Of a stretch of DNA of 64,000 nt, positions 1 to 11,589 are shown piece by piece (positions within the stretch are counted from its first letter, which is position 1; each line of letters opens with the position of its first letter). The position numbers and the translations under genes are program-made. The stretch covers positions 28,043,890 through 28,107,889 of the forward strand of contig OY829328.1 in assembly GCA_963691655.1 (NCBI GenBank), given 5' to 3'. The notes under the pieces are model-generated. The model saw only the letters and a program-made list of their open reading frames with translations, was not told where the DNA came from and made no database searches. This stretch comes from Toxonevra muliebris (lineage: Eukaryota; Arthropoda; Insecta; Diptera; Pallopteridae).

Positions 1-2447
1 TTTTCAAAGTTAATCTAATAAAAAAAAAAATCCCCTTTACATACACAGGAACGAAAAATGAATGATGTATTTCATTAGATTGCAAAGCAAGTGGGTATAC
101 GAGCGGATACAACAAATAAAGGAGTAAATCTGATAAAAATTATCAGTGCAATGATTTACACAAAATGCTATGGACGACAGGAAAAGCTCTTCACAAAGAA
201 AAACAAACATACTGAGAGACCAACAAGTAGAAGGAGAACTGCAATGTTGCAAAAGTGTGTGTGAGAGTGACAGAGAGTGGGTGGATTGTTAAGCTCCACA
301 GCTAAAGTGGGAGTTCAAAGAAAACTGCCGAAAGCGAAAATACTCTTAAAATCAAAAGCAACACAATGTGGTTGACAACAAAAGTCAATGGTGATTGTAT
401 GACGGAAAGTGTTTAAGTGCAAGGCTAATAATATTGTAAACAACATTTATAAAAGCAGCATCAGCAACAACGATAATAACAACAGCAGCAAAATTATACT
501 AAATATGTACTGTGGCAAGTAAAACGACATAGACCTGCGTTATTTATGGTTGTTGCTGTTTCTATGCTATGAAAGTGTGTAGAAAAAATTATTTTGAAGC
601 GAGTTTTTTTATTTATATTTTTTTTGCTTGTTATTTGTATTACGATCTAAAGAGGAGTTAACGTAAAAACAGATTTACCGCAAAATTAGCAGCACTAAAG
701 GATAACAAATAACAACAGGTAACAATGACAGGCTACAGCAACAAAAACAAAAGCAAAAACAACAACAGCAGAAACTACAATATGATAAAAATATAAATGA
801 AAACCAAATTTATGCGCATGAAAAATGCCGCGACTAGCATAAAATTATTATTATCATGGGTGCCCACTGACAGGATGCGGACGCAAACCAACAGCAACAA
901 CAACAGAATTACCAACATCAGCATGTAGCTGTCATATTTTTAGTATGCGCTGCAGTGGTTTTTCTTTTTCTTTTATTTTTGTTCTTGTTGGTGTTATTTT
1001 TCTTTCCTTTTTTTTTAATAAATTCATTTCACGAGAGATATTTTTATGCAGTTATTTGTTTAAGGCTTTGAACACGTTTTCAAAAGTTGGCTTTGCCACT
1101 TTTTAAAATGTACTGAGTGCATCGTTTCAGTCTCTCCATTTTATCTCTCTCCTTCTGTCACTTCGTTTGACCCCTTTGACTTTGAACTTTTTGTTGGCAA
1201 TACACAGCAGACAATTTTGTTATTATTATTGTTTGTTGTTTTTGCTGCTGTTTAATTCATTTATACATATTTTTCATTAGATCAACTAAACAAAATAGGT
1301 ATGCATGTATATAGGAAAACTTCCTGCAGCATCAGCAACACAGTACGAGCAGCAGCAATATGCAATACAGCCTTTTGAGTACACTCAAAATATACGCGCA
1401 CTCTTTAAGAACCTTTCTTGCTCTTCCTTATGGTGAAATCACGAATTATTGGCCTCTCTTTTTACAGTTTCATTTGCAGCGGACTTCGTCCTCGTATGCT
1501 GTCCATATGCTGTTTACTTTGTAACCTTTTTGTAGACATAATTTTGTGTTTCTTTCTTGGTTGCTTAGATTACTTAATGAGAAGCGGAACTCCCGGAAAT
1601 CAGTCTCAATAAAACAGAATATATTGTAATTAATACAATCTTCAACAGAAAAAAATCAGACAGGAATTCATTAAGTATTTTAAATTAATTTGGTTATTTT
1701 TTAAAAGCCTTTGAAAAATTTACCTTAAGGGGAAAACTACAGTTGCTTGAAATTAAGAAAAACAAGTTAATTCACTTTATTTTTTTTTGCCAAGGCGGTA
1801 CATTTATTTTGGAATAAGTCATCGTATATTTATTTATTGATATTTCAAGGTATTTCATGAATTTTTCAACAAAAAATGTTGACGAAACTGCCGTTGTACC
1901 AAAACATATTTTTTCATAAATCGTTTGCGGTGAGAACTATAACTAAAGAACGGTTTATCTGAAATGAAAAAAAAAAAACAGAACATGTTTTAGTTTTCAT
2001 CGTCACGCTCTGAGTGAATACAGGATTTTGTAAAATTTTATATTTAAAAAAAATGGTGATGATTTTTATTTTTAAATTCTGAAAATTTTGTTTTGGTGGT
2101 CAAAAAAAAAAAAAAGGTTTTGTTCCAAATAAAAATTCCTTCATTCACACAGAGGCTCAGTTATAAGTTAACCAGAAAAAATTCAGATCGATTGGTGAAA
2201 TCGTTTTTGAGAAACCTTTTCTCACCGCAGCAAAACTTTTTGAAAAACAACATTTCGAGATAATCGCGTTTAAACTTTCGGTAGTAGGTAGGTAGTTGGA
2301 GGTAGCGCGCTGTTGACAGCTGTAATTTTGGTTCTAGTGCTCAAATCTCTATGAAATTTTGAGAATATTTTTTTAAGAGGATGTACTTTGGGAAACAGTA
2401 ATAAAAAAATTTTCGATTTTTTCGGCCAACAAAAGTGTATATAGCCC
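1..2447. other. AT-rich non-coding stretch with CAA/CAG-rich tracts
   Basis: No reading frame here looks like a protein. Between about 420 and 1250 the plus strand is rich in CAACAGCAGCA-type triplets and their complements, a style common in fly introns and intergenic DNA. From 1620 to 2440 the DNA is AT-rich with long A and T runs. I see no promoter, RNA gene or transposon end that I can defend. Confidence 0.5.
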
Positions 2448-2481
2448 CTTGTATAATCCGTATGCTTGTATAATCCGTATG
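2448..2481. repeat. 17-bp perfect tandem duplication
   Basis: The 17-mer CTTGTATAATCCGTATG occurs twice head to tail, at 2448-2464 and 2465-2481. Replication slippage is the simplest explanation. No function is evident. Confidence 0.85.
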
Positions 2482-2499
2482 GGACACCACGAAGGACTG

Positions 2500-2990
2500 T
2501 CGTCGTTTTTTATCCAAATTTCAGTCTGATTTCTGACCTGAATTTCAGTTTCTTTTTTAATTTGAATTTTAGTCAGAGTTTTACTTTAAATTTTGGAGTT
2601 TCAGTCGGATTTTTGTTCTGAATTTTGGCTCGACTTTTGGTCTGAGTTTTAGTCATTTTTAGAATTTTAGAATTTTAAAACGTTTTTAGCCTTATCAGTC
2701 TGGTTTTTGATCCGACTTTGGTTTCTGAATTATTTGGTCAGTTTTTTGACTGATTTTTGGTTTGAATTTTTGATTTGATCTTTTGCTTGTTTTCGGTTCA
2801 ATTTTTTATCTTATTTTCAGTCTGATCCAATTTTCGATCTAAATTTCAGTCTGAGTTTTGCTCTAGTTTTTTGGTCTACAGTATGGTTTGATTTTTGACC
2901 GGTTCTTGGTCAGGGTCTGATTTTCGTATGGATTATATTTCAGTTATCTGATTATTTAATAATTCACCAAAATCAGACCTTTCAAACCTA
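2500..2990 (+). repeat. Degenerate (GGTCTGAATTTT)-like array, third relative of the 25.65-kb element
   Basis: This stretch is built from drifting copies of a short unit of the type TCTGATTTTTGGTTTGAATT. The same unit fills the hAT-like element at 25650-27999 and its inverted relative at 38836-40410. Its right edge (CAAAATCAGACC followed by TTTCAAACCTAA) resembles the right subterminal part of that element (AAAATCAGCCCTCCTCAAACCCAA). The terminal CAGTGGCGG motif is missing, so this is a fragment or a deeply diverged relative. Confidence 0.5.
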
Positions 2991-5700
2991 AACTTTCATT
3001 CGTCATTACTCGTAACGAAAGAAGAATTGTTTTCTTTCATTTCATTCATTTCATTTGACTCAATTGTTGTATTGGTACAAATAAATTATAAATATTCTTA
3101 ATTTAGTAAGAAGAGGGAAATACCAAAAGTGGAGTTAAGTGCAATTATTACTTCTGTTTTATTTTCGCCTCATCTCATTTTGTCTTGACACCTTACATCA
3201 CTTAAAATCTGGCACATTTATTTTATTATAATTTTGATACGGAATTTTCTGCAACTCGGAAGGAAATCTTCATTTAGAAAGAGGTAAATTGAGGAAAATT
3301 AAGTTTTATTCTTTTAATTGTTGGTTACTATTGAAATCAGGCTTTAAGTCTTTTTCATTTCGAACGATGTTCGAAAGTCAAAGTCAAGCCATTTGAACAT
3401 AAACTTAATTCCCTTTTGAGGGGTAAAAACCCACAATTTTTTGTTTAATTTATATATAAAAAGGAAATTAAGCTATCAAAAGTGCAATGAGCTACTTATA
3501 TAAAATAGAGTAAGTAAATGTGTTGATTTTACAATGGAACTGAATTAAAAAAAAAAAAAAAAACAATTCAAATAAAGAAAAAATACTTGGTCAAACAACG
3601 TAAATTATGCAAAGTTGATTATTTGTACAAGAAAGTAAACTCTCGTGCAACAAAACACAAAAAAAAGGAGAAAATACTATAAAAAAAAGGTTGTGGCAAA
3701 AATTAAAATACATTTTTTTAACATTCAAATCTTCTACGTAAAAATACTGCAAAAGGAATAATAAAAAAATGTAAATAATGCACTTTTAAGCCGTTTTAGA
3801 CAAGTCGAAGTGCAGGCAAACTATTTTCTTTCTTGCTGAATGCAGTTTTCTTTTCATCTAGGAAAAATTTGCATAAGCAGCTTTTTTTTCCGTTAGCTTT
3901 TTTTCTGTACGCAACTGTATGTATGTAGGTGTAGTGTATGCGCTTGTGTATATTGCTTAAGTGGTGGCAATGCGGGCGCATAAATATTAGTAAAAAAGGA
4001 TATTTAAAGAAAAGAAGCGTTTTGTTATGCAAAAGGGAAAATACGATTAAATAAAAATGAGTTTATATAAACAAAATATGAAATATATGAGTTTCTCAAA
4101 AAAAAAAACTGAAACAAAATTTTGGTAGTAATAATTTGCGTTACTCATACGCCATGGTGGTTGGTGTGGCTACTACACGTAGGCAAATGAAAAATACAAA
4201 AATTTGTTTATAAAAAAGTTTTTTAATTTACCAAATGTAATCGCCATGAATAAATAAATTAATAAAATTAAACACTACTCAAATAAAACAAATATGCAAT
4301 ATCAACATAAAGTGGTAAACAAAAGATTGTCTAAGTGTAAACCAAAGTCTAGCATCGGCATCTTCCAGCAATATTTGCTCTTACGAAAGTAACAAATGCA
4401 ACAAATGAATTAAATATAAAACAAATATGCGCTCGGCAAATTAGATTAAATTGTGAAAAGAAGTAAGAAACACAGTTGACAAAATTACGTAGACTTAACG
4501 ACGAAGTCATTGTAGTCGCGGCAGAAGTTGCCTCGGTTGCCACTGCCGCACAGTTGCATGCATGAATGGGCAAGCAGACAATAGCAATTGACACTTATTG
4601 CTGCTATTGCTTTGTTATTTCTCTACTCACAATCTGATGTTTATGTTTATATTGCTATGTATGTTTTTGTATTACTACTTCTGTTTGCTGTTATTTATTA
4701 TGCTTTTAATGAAATGACAATGCAGTATAGTGCACATCACCTACATATGCGTTGAATGTAACTAAATAAAATAAAGAACGAAGGAGAAATACGATATGGT
4801 AGTAACAAGCGCTGTAAAAAAATGCTATTGAGCTGCAGCCATTGAAGTCATTGCGAGTGAATTCACTTTTCTGATTGCAGTCTTTTAATTCGTTTGATAC
4901 GTTTGATTTCAAAAATGAAGTCAGAATGTCAATTACTGTTCATTTATTTGGGATAGTCAACTTCAGTAGAAATAAGCCAAAATAATTTCATGGCTTCACA
5001 TTCTGATTGAAGATGACTTCAAAATTTTGGATGAGTACATTTTTTCGTACACAAAAAATATTTGAAGTAACAGGCTTAATGAACAAATGTAGTCAAAACC
5101 ATAGGTCAAAACAACGACAGTGTATATAGAGACGAGCAAATCGAACGACCGTTTCGAAATCGGCCACGTTATCTCATCAGTGATCTTAATGTTAGTTTTT
5201 AGTTTTTCAATATCTTATATAAGCTATTAATATTTGAAATCGTAACCCAGGATTACTGATTTGATTTTAAAAATCTTCACTGAATAGAGATATTGAAAAA
5301 ACTACCTCTACTGTTCTAAACACTTATTTGTTGTTGTATTTTTCTGAATATAACTATTCGGCATAACAGTTGAAGGGGATGAGAAGCTTGCACGGTCGCT
5401 GGTGTACTCAACCGTTCTCTGTCCAACGCATTTTCTGAATAACAGTGGTGTCAGCTAGGTATTTATCGAGGATACTTGCGTTGCCTCCAGTAGTAAAACG
5501 GTCCAAGATTCAGGTTCGTGATCAGCGCCCTTAAATTACTCTAAAACCCCTGAAATTTTACTGTGCTGTATAATCAAATGAAGGAATCATGAAAAATTTG
5601 ATTCAGATCGCAATAAGTTTTATCACTAACACTTTTATAGACAATATAAACCTATACGCATTTGCTCAATATAAGAAAAGTTTAAAGTTTTACTTGTATG
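2991..5700. other. AT-rich stretch without supported genes
   Basis: It contains homopolymer A and T runs (for example near 3547-3564) and short unsupported frames of 60-80 codons. None shows a recognisable domain. I found no paired inverted ends, tRNA-like arms or microsatellites of note. Confidence 0.5.
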
Positions 5701-6087
5701 GAAAGTGGGCGTAATTAAAAAAAAACATTATAAGGGTATTTCTGCAAACGTGCAAGTATCTCGAAAACTGCTGCAACCCGTATTTTTTTCACAAGGAGTA
5801 AAAGCATTGAAAGCCAAAGTCAGTGTGCGAGACTTCCACCCGCTAAACATCACCTCTCATCCGACGGAAGGCTCCTCCCGGAACCACCGTTTAGTATTTC
5901 GTCGGGAAGCCGTCTAGAGCAGCCGTCTAGAGCAGGTGACCACCAAAAATATTTTGGAAGCCAATCAACAACAACAACAACAACATCAACAATCACAATA
6001 ACAATAAAAATAATAACAACAACGAATTTATGAAATGTGTTTGTTATTATTTTTTGAAGGAAGGACGATTCGAAACTCTGGCACTGT

Positions 6088-6112
6088 GACCTATAAGATC
6101 TATTGTACCAAA
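6088..6112 (-). repeat. Short match to the 3' UTR of the intact LINE
   Basis: GACCTATAAGATCTATTGTA with the next C gives a 21-bp run shared exactly with about 13625-13645, which lies in the 3' UTR of the intact LINE. Flanking bases are partly similar. Beyond the match the sequence runs into an AAGAAAGAAAGAAAG-type run on one side. It may be the remains of a 5'-truncated copy of a related element, but the match is short. Confidence 0.4.
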
Positions 6113-6349
6113 GCTTCAAGAAAGAAAGAAAGGATGAGAGAAAGAAAGATAGATAAGAAAAATACCCAAGCCGAGAATCGGACTCGAGTTTCCAAAGACA
6201 AGAGTCTGGCACTTAAAATACTCAAACAACAACCCTTGATCTGATCGGGTCTGATCTACAACACAACAACCAATTTTGTGTTTGTTGTAAAGAGCCAAAA
6301 GAGCTACTGGTACAAGACACCAACAACACAACCAAATGTGACATGAATA

Positions 6350-6480
6350 GCAAAAGCTATGGATCGATTTCAGCAGCAAGAACACAACAAAACGAAATAT
6401 GACCAAGGAAAATACAAAAACAAATATTCTTAGCGCGCGATCGCAACAATAAACCTTCATAGCAATGAAATGATTTCGCC
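6350..6480 (+). repeat. Dispersed direct repeat, copy 1 (partner at 9549-9665)
   Basis: About 130 bp here match 9549-9665 in the same orientation. Shared blocks include GATTTCAGCAGCAAGAACAC, ATATTCTTAGCGCGCGA and TCATAGCAATGAAATGATTT. The two copies flank the decayed LINE at 7.0-9.2 kb at unequal distances, so they are not its target-site duplication. The unit is an unidentified moderately repeated sequence. Confidence 0.7.
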
Positions 6481-6557
6481 AACGAGGCTCAGGGGAAAAA
6501 CAAAAACAAATAATATTGGCGTGCGATTGCTACAAGAAATATTCATAGCAATGGTTG

Positions 6558-6640
6558 CATTCAGAAGACACACCGGAGGCTCAACATGTTGGGATTAAAT
6601 TCGCTTCTGCTACGTATATACATTTGGTGTCTTCTGAATG
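6558..6640. repeat. Short fold-back with ends CATTCAGAAGACAC / GTGTCTTCTGAATG
   Basis: The left arm 6558-6574 (CATTCAGAAGACACACC) and right arm 6626-6640 (GGTGTCTTCTGAATG) are inverted repeats about 50 bp apart. The same arm motif recurs at 9452-9466. It could be a tiny MITE or the terminus of a larger element. No target-site duplication was resolved. Confidence 0.45.
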
Positions 6641-7040
6641 GCATGATGGATCATTTGACAAATTTTTGACAACAGCTGTTTTATTTTTTGAGAAACAAAA
6701 AAAGTGAAAAAATTTTAATTTTATCAAAGACAAAAATAATCTATTATTAAATACACTCGCCAATTGTATATTGAATTGAAACTGTATCTTCGTCAGACAT
6801 CATGTATATTTTCTTATATATATTTTTTTAACTATAAGTCAGAAACCTGCGCCGTGCGGCTTACAGTCAACTTCGTGCCGCCGCTTTGTTTTTACTTGCT
6901 ACCGGCCGTGATTTATCGGCTAAGCCGTACTCACAGTATAAATGAACGACAAACTTCATAATATGAATTGAATAACATTAAACAGATAAATTTGCTTATG
7001 ATAGGATTGTTTAAAATATTATATTCGAGTATTTTTATAT

Positions 7041-7041
7041 T

Positions 7042-7093
<52 letters not shown>
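7041..7093. repeat. T run followed by (TTA)n microsatellite
   Basis: About 13 T residues are followed by about 13 TTA units. Read on the minus strand this is a (TAA)n tract placed downstream of the decayed reverse transcriptase that ends near 7374. It is therefore probably the 3' tail of that LINE rather than an independent microsatellite. Confidence 0.7.
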
Positions 7094-7099
<6 letters not shown>

Positions 7100-7373
7100 A
7101 ATGAATAGATTACAATTTAATTAACAATACATATATATATGTGTTGCAATTAGTTAATAATAATTTACTTACATTCTGTAGCTCTAAAAGAACTAGTGGC
7201 GAATGTGAAGTATATGTAGGCAGATGTTAAACAATATAGTACAAGGGTCAAATACACAAAGGATTAACGTAAAAGTAATAATAGGTACTTAAAGAGTAAA
7301 CAATAGTAAATATGTGAATGACAATTTTAGCAAAATTTTGTAATAAGAATTTTTTTATTTTTTTTATTAATTA

Positions 7374-9157
7374 TTAATTTAGTATACTGATAAGTGAGTT
7401 TATTTCATTATGATTAAATTTAAAAAGCCAAGACTTCACCTCATTAAGGAAAACATGTTTATTATGAATGCTTCGAACTTTGACAGGAAGGCAATTAAAT
7501 AGCCTAGGAGCTACTGAAGTATAAGTGTGAAAGAAGTGCTGCAGATTATGCGATGGAATCGTAGCCATGTTTAGATAGTTTATTCGTAACGTATAATTAG
7601 ATCTGATGTTAGAAAGGTAACCAGAGTTGATAAAAAAAACTTTTAAAACTTTAAAAAAATACAGGTGTTTAAGCGGCAAAATTTGTAGTTCTTTAAAAAG
7701 TGGAAAACTATTTTCAAGTCGACATTTTTTATTGATAATTCGAATAGCGTGTTTTTGTGCTATTAGAATTGGATTGATTTTATTATCGTGTGTGCCTCCC
7801 CAGCACACCAGTCCATACTCTAGTTTTGAGTGAAAAATACCGAAATATATGCATTTTAACAATTTAATCGAACAGAAAGCATTTAGCTGATAGAGTTGTC
7901 TTATAGCTGCCATTAAATATCTTTTTAAGGCATTAGTGTGCTCAAACCAATTCATTTTGTAATCTAGCATAAGACCCAGATACTTGAATGATTTCACGCT
8001 TTCAATTGCAAAACAATTTGAGGAACAAGTACGGCTATCCTCATACGTCTTGATCGTTTTAGATGACGCACAAATATCCCTGCTGATTATGTATTTATCG
8101 CAATTAGCGCTATGAAAAGTAAAATCACAAAGCGTGCTCTCCTTTCCCGCCACATTAAATAAAATAATCTTTGTTTTATTACTCAGGACCAATTTGTGAG
8201 CAGCAAACCAGTGCCTTAAAATAGCTAAATTATGGTTTATATTAGCTATGAGGTTGAAAGAGGTATCACTTTCAAAAGTACATGCCATATCATCTGCAAA
8301 TGCTATCGAATTACTCACAAATTTTTGTGAAAAAGAGAGTTAATATATATCAAGAATAATGTTGGACCCAGGACTGAACCTTGTGGAACACCTACATTGA
8401 TGTTTAGAAAAGTACTATAATTATTGTCAAGCTTCACTTTTTGTACCCGGTTTGATAAGTATGATGCATACCACTTATGTACAAAGCCTCTGACACCACA
8501 TTTATACAGTTTATCTAACAAAATATTGTGATTAACTGTGTCAAAGGCTTTAGTAATGTCCACAAATAAAGCAGCTGTTATTTTTTTATTGTTTAAGCTA
8601 TGGTTAATACTTGTGCAAAATTTCAAAAGAGCATCTTCGCAAGACATACTTGCTCTAAACCCAAACTGGCTGCCACTGAAAAACATGGATTTGTTTAAGA
8701 AATTAACCATTCTCATTTGAATTGATTTTTCAAAAATTTTGGAAAACGTAGAAAGTAGTGAGATTGGTCGATAGTTATTAAGAAGTTTTCTATGGTTAAT
8801 ACTTGTGCAAAATTTCAAAAGAGCATCTTCGCAAGACATACTTGCTCTAAACCCAAACTGGCTGTCACTGAAAAACATGGATTTGTTTAAGAAATTAACC
8901 ATTCTCATTTGAATTGATTTTTCAAAAATTTTGGAAAACGTAGAAAGTAGTGAGATTGGTCGATAGTTATTAAGAAGTTTTCTATCTCCCTTCTTAAATA
9001 ATGGTATAACTTCAGCTCGTTTTAACTCTTCTGGAAAAATGCCTTTATCAATACTTTTATTGATTAAGGCACAAAGTACATCGACAACATTATAAACAAT
9101 CTTTTTAATAAATATACTTGAGAAACTTCCTTCTGTGTTGGAATGTGAATTTTTCAA
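7374..9157 (-). pseudogene. LINE reverse transcriptase, frameshifted
   Basis: Two overlapping minus-strand frames (8315-9157 and 7374-8318) together encode a LINE-type reverse transcriptase. The first holds NYRPISLLS, the motif A region FVDITKAFDTVNHNIL and the motif B region GVPQGSVLGPTLF. It ends at a TGA after FHKNL. The second continues at SNSIAFADD, the motif C catalytic pair, and runs on through the thumb and C-terminal region (FKYLGLML, LEYGLVCWG). The break falls just before the FADD box and is a single-base frameshift, so the enzyme is inactive as written. A 64-codon in-frame duplication also disrupts the fingers region (8598-8981). Confidence 0.85.
8598..8981 (-). repeat. 192-bp tandem duplication inside the LINE RT
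   Basis: Positions 8598-8789 and 8790-8981 are head-to-tail copies, 192 bp each (64 codons, frame preserved). I noticed one difference, CTGCCACTG versus CTGTCACTG, which changes SGSQFGF to SDSQFGF. Near identity inside an otherwise decayed element points to a young duplication or an assembly artefact. Confidence 0.9.
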
Positions 9158-9548
9158 CGAGTGAATAATCTTAAATAACTCCCAGGAGGATATGGGTTCG
9201 AAATATAGACTTTGTGGACAAAAACTTTCGTTATATGCACATAATATACATATTGCATATCAGGCGCCGAAACAAAAAAAAATATCGGCTACCAGCCGCC
9301 GCCTAAAAATCGCCAAACCGCCGATAAATAAAAATAGACGGCGCAGATCTTTTGAGACAACATGTTGGCCCGAAAGAGCAGAAATATAATATGATGGAAA
9401 AAATGGCGTCGAAATGCCAACAGCTCCATGGAGCGGAAATTCACAACAACCCATTCAGAAGACACATACGTCACAGTTGCGCAACAGCTGTACCTTCTAA
9501 ATGCACCAAATGAAATGGTTTAGGCAACATGGCATGCGCGCGATTCTA

Positions 9549-9665
9549 AATGAAAGCAATGGATTGATTTCAGCAGCAAGAACACAACAAGGGAAAACAA
9601 AAACAAAAATATTCTTAGCGCGCGACCTCAACAACAAATATTCATAGCAATGAAATGATTTCGGT
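9549..9665 (+). repeat. Dispersed direct repeat, copy 2 (partner at 6350-6480)
   Basis: This is the second copy of the GATTTCAGCAGCAAGAACAC / TTCTTAGCGCGCGA / CATAGCAATGAAATGATTTC unit described at 6350-6480, with small indels between the copies. Nearby, 9452-9466 repeats the CATTCAGAAGACACA arm also seen at 6558, so the two neighbourhoods share more than one block. Confidence 0.7.
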
Positions 9666-9669
9666 TACA

Positions 9670-11283
9670 AGGCAACAACAACAAATGTGATCGAGGAAAA
9701 CAAACACAAACAAAAATTCATGTGTGCTCGAAATACAACAACTCTTGCGTTTGTTGTTAGAACAAACATAATTAGAAAAAGAGTCAAAAGAGCATTACTG
9801 TTCACTCATCTGTTTTTTTTTTTGTCGGGTAGGGTCACTGATACCCTGGTTTTTGCGTTCCACGTGTAAAAACTTATACTTTCCAGTCGCCAAGTTCGAT
9901 TAACCGTGACAACCATTATTGCTCTGATAGCGGGGTGAAGAGGCGGCTGGGACAAGTGGTGAGCAAATTTTATATCTGATCTCATTTCTGTATGAAGCAC
10001 CGACTGGGTCTCCTTGGCGTTTATTTTTTTTTTTTTGAGCTGCGCCTTATTGATCTCGTGAGACGGGCGTGGTCTCATTGCAGTCGGGAGCACCGTTTCG
10101 TGTAAACGCGGGAGACGTCTTCTTTTGGACTGTGGCTTATTTTGATCATGCTTACCACCTCTGTGGGGTATTTCAGACGCTTCTTACGACAGGCATACCT
10201 TACCGCGGGAATATTCTAGCCCTCTTTCTGCAAGGGCAAAACGTGTAAATTTGCGTGCTCGTAAATAAGCTGTCAAAATATGTATGCAAAATTATTTTCA
10301 CAAATCAGATAAGTTTACGCTATGAATTCAATGCGCAAATGACCTTGTAAGCTAACATATAGCTGTATATACAACACTGTGAAACTCAGCTGATTTACTT
10401 TGCTCAAAGTTTATACAATTGTAAGAATTATGTGGTACATAAATATGTTATATTTTTATTCTGCTTTTCGACATATTTTCCCCATTTTTGTTTTTTTTTT
10501 TAATAGCCAATTTAATTAATAGTTGCTGTGTGTCATTGCAGGGTTGCAATTTACACGTTTGTCGAAAACTGCATTCCCGCAAATTTACACCGGTTTGCAT
10601 ATTACTCTCTTACGAGAAATTTTAAAGACAAATGTCAAATTTGATTGAGTTCGGAGATATTCAGAAGAATACACTTAAAAACTTCAATCTCGATTTAAAC
10701 AAAATATGGACGGGGCACAAAAAAAAAAAACTGATTGAATAAGCAGGTTTTTTTTGCTTACACATTTATATCGATTTTTTTTCTTGTGCGTAAAGCGTAA
10801 CACTAACGTTTTATTAAATTACAATAATTTAAAATGGAAATCAATTTTTGATTACATTCAATTTCCGTCGCTGCAGCTGGAGCAAATTTGTTGCGCGCAA
10901 TTGCCATTGCAAGGATGCAATAGAAAAGATACAAAAGATATTTACATGCTGTCTCGCTGCTGTGTGATAAAAATAAATATTCAAATTTACTGGAGCTGAA
11001 ATACTTATATGCAGAAACACACACTAAAACAAACGTACACATACATATGTACCTACATGTGTATGCATTGACATTGGGTGTCAATTTGAAAAATGCTAAT
11101 ATGCTGGCGATTGTTATGCCAGAATGCGCACTTCCGTTTCCGTTTGAATTTTCTATAGAACGAAGAAGACAAAAACACAAAAAAGAAACTAAAACTAAAA
11201 CTGAATTAAAATTTATTGTAAAATTCCAATATTACGGCAACATACATTCATGGATATTAAGGCGACTCAAGCCCCTTAACATA
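9670..11283. other. Gene-free stretch with a GC-richer patch at about 9.83-10.25 kb
   Basis: The patch at about 9830-10250 is GC-richer than its surroundings and carries no long frame of coding quality. It may be a transposon UTR fragment, but I do not recognise it. The motif AAACGTGTAAATTTGCG at about 10228 has inverted relatives at about 10546 (GCAATTTACACG) and 10578 (GCAAATTTACACC), hinting at a decayed short inverted-repeat element. The remainder is AT-rich. Confidence 0.4.
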
Positions 11284-11311
11284 CACTTGTGAACATACAA
11301 TTAAGTCATAC
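11284..11311 (+). repeat. Outer left TIR/DR of the Tc1-like element
   Basis: This end begins CACTTGTGAACATACAATTA directly after the TA at 11282-11283. It pairs in inverted orientation with 12916-12943. The inner relative at about 11488 reads CGGTCATATAATTAAGTCAT. The shared core is CATA(T)AATTAAGTCAT. Confidence 0.8.
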
Positions 11312-11589
11312 ACTTATGAGCAGAAGAATTTTAAGAAAAAGTAAAGTTTCTATTGAAAAGAAACAAAACCAACAGTAAAATAAATAAATAATAGTTCAAT
11401 ATTGAAAATTAAGATAAAAGAAATAAACAGTTATAATGTCAAATATGTAAAATTTTCCAAATTATCGTATGTCTATGGTGTAATTTGCGGTCATATAATT
11501 AAGTCATATGCTAAACAAAAATATTTAAAAATAATAAGTTTGATGATTTTTAATTTTGAACTGAAATTTTACCTTTGGTACTGTTAGTA

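Larger units (their letters stand above)
7048..9190 (-). mobile_element. 5'-truncated, broken CR1/L2-like LINE with (TAA)n tail
   Basis: A minus-strand LINE copy keeps the reverse transcriptase half of ORF2, a ~280-bp 3' UTR and a (TAA)n tail. The readable frame begins near 9190 and no endonuclease domain lies upstream, so the copy is 5'-truncated, as is usual for target-primed reverse transcription. Family placement in the CR1/L2 superclade rests on the RT motifs (NYRPISLLS, KAFDTVNHNIL, GVPQGSVLGPTLFLIYIN, FADD) and is approximate. I could not identify target-site duplications. Confidence 0.75.

Noticed and set aside
37..1612. Short frames near the left edge (71 and 64 codons)
   Set aside because: Composition-driven, no domain, no conserved start context; they lie in low-complexity DNA.
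5698..5720. TATGGAAAGTGGGCGTAATTA resembling 41072-41092 as a regulatory motif
   Set aside because: Only two imperfect copies and no context supporting regulation; probably a dispersed repeat.
6165..6215. T-arm-like CGAGTCCGATTCTCG on the minus strand
   Set aside because: No matching A box, D arm or acceptor stem; too little for a tRNA or SINE call.
5850..6460. Overlapping 114-120 codon minus-strand frames
   Set aside because: They translate CAA/AAG-type simple repeats into Val/Ile/Leu/Phe/Ser runs and show no domain.
9806..10250. GC-richer patch as a possible gene or LINE 5' UTR
   Set aside because: No open frame of coding quality and no family match that I can state with confidence; left as unexplained.
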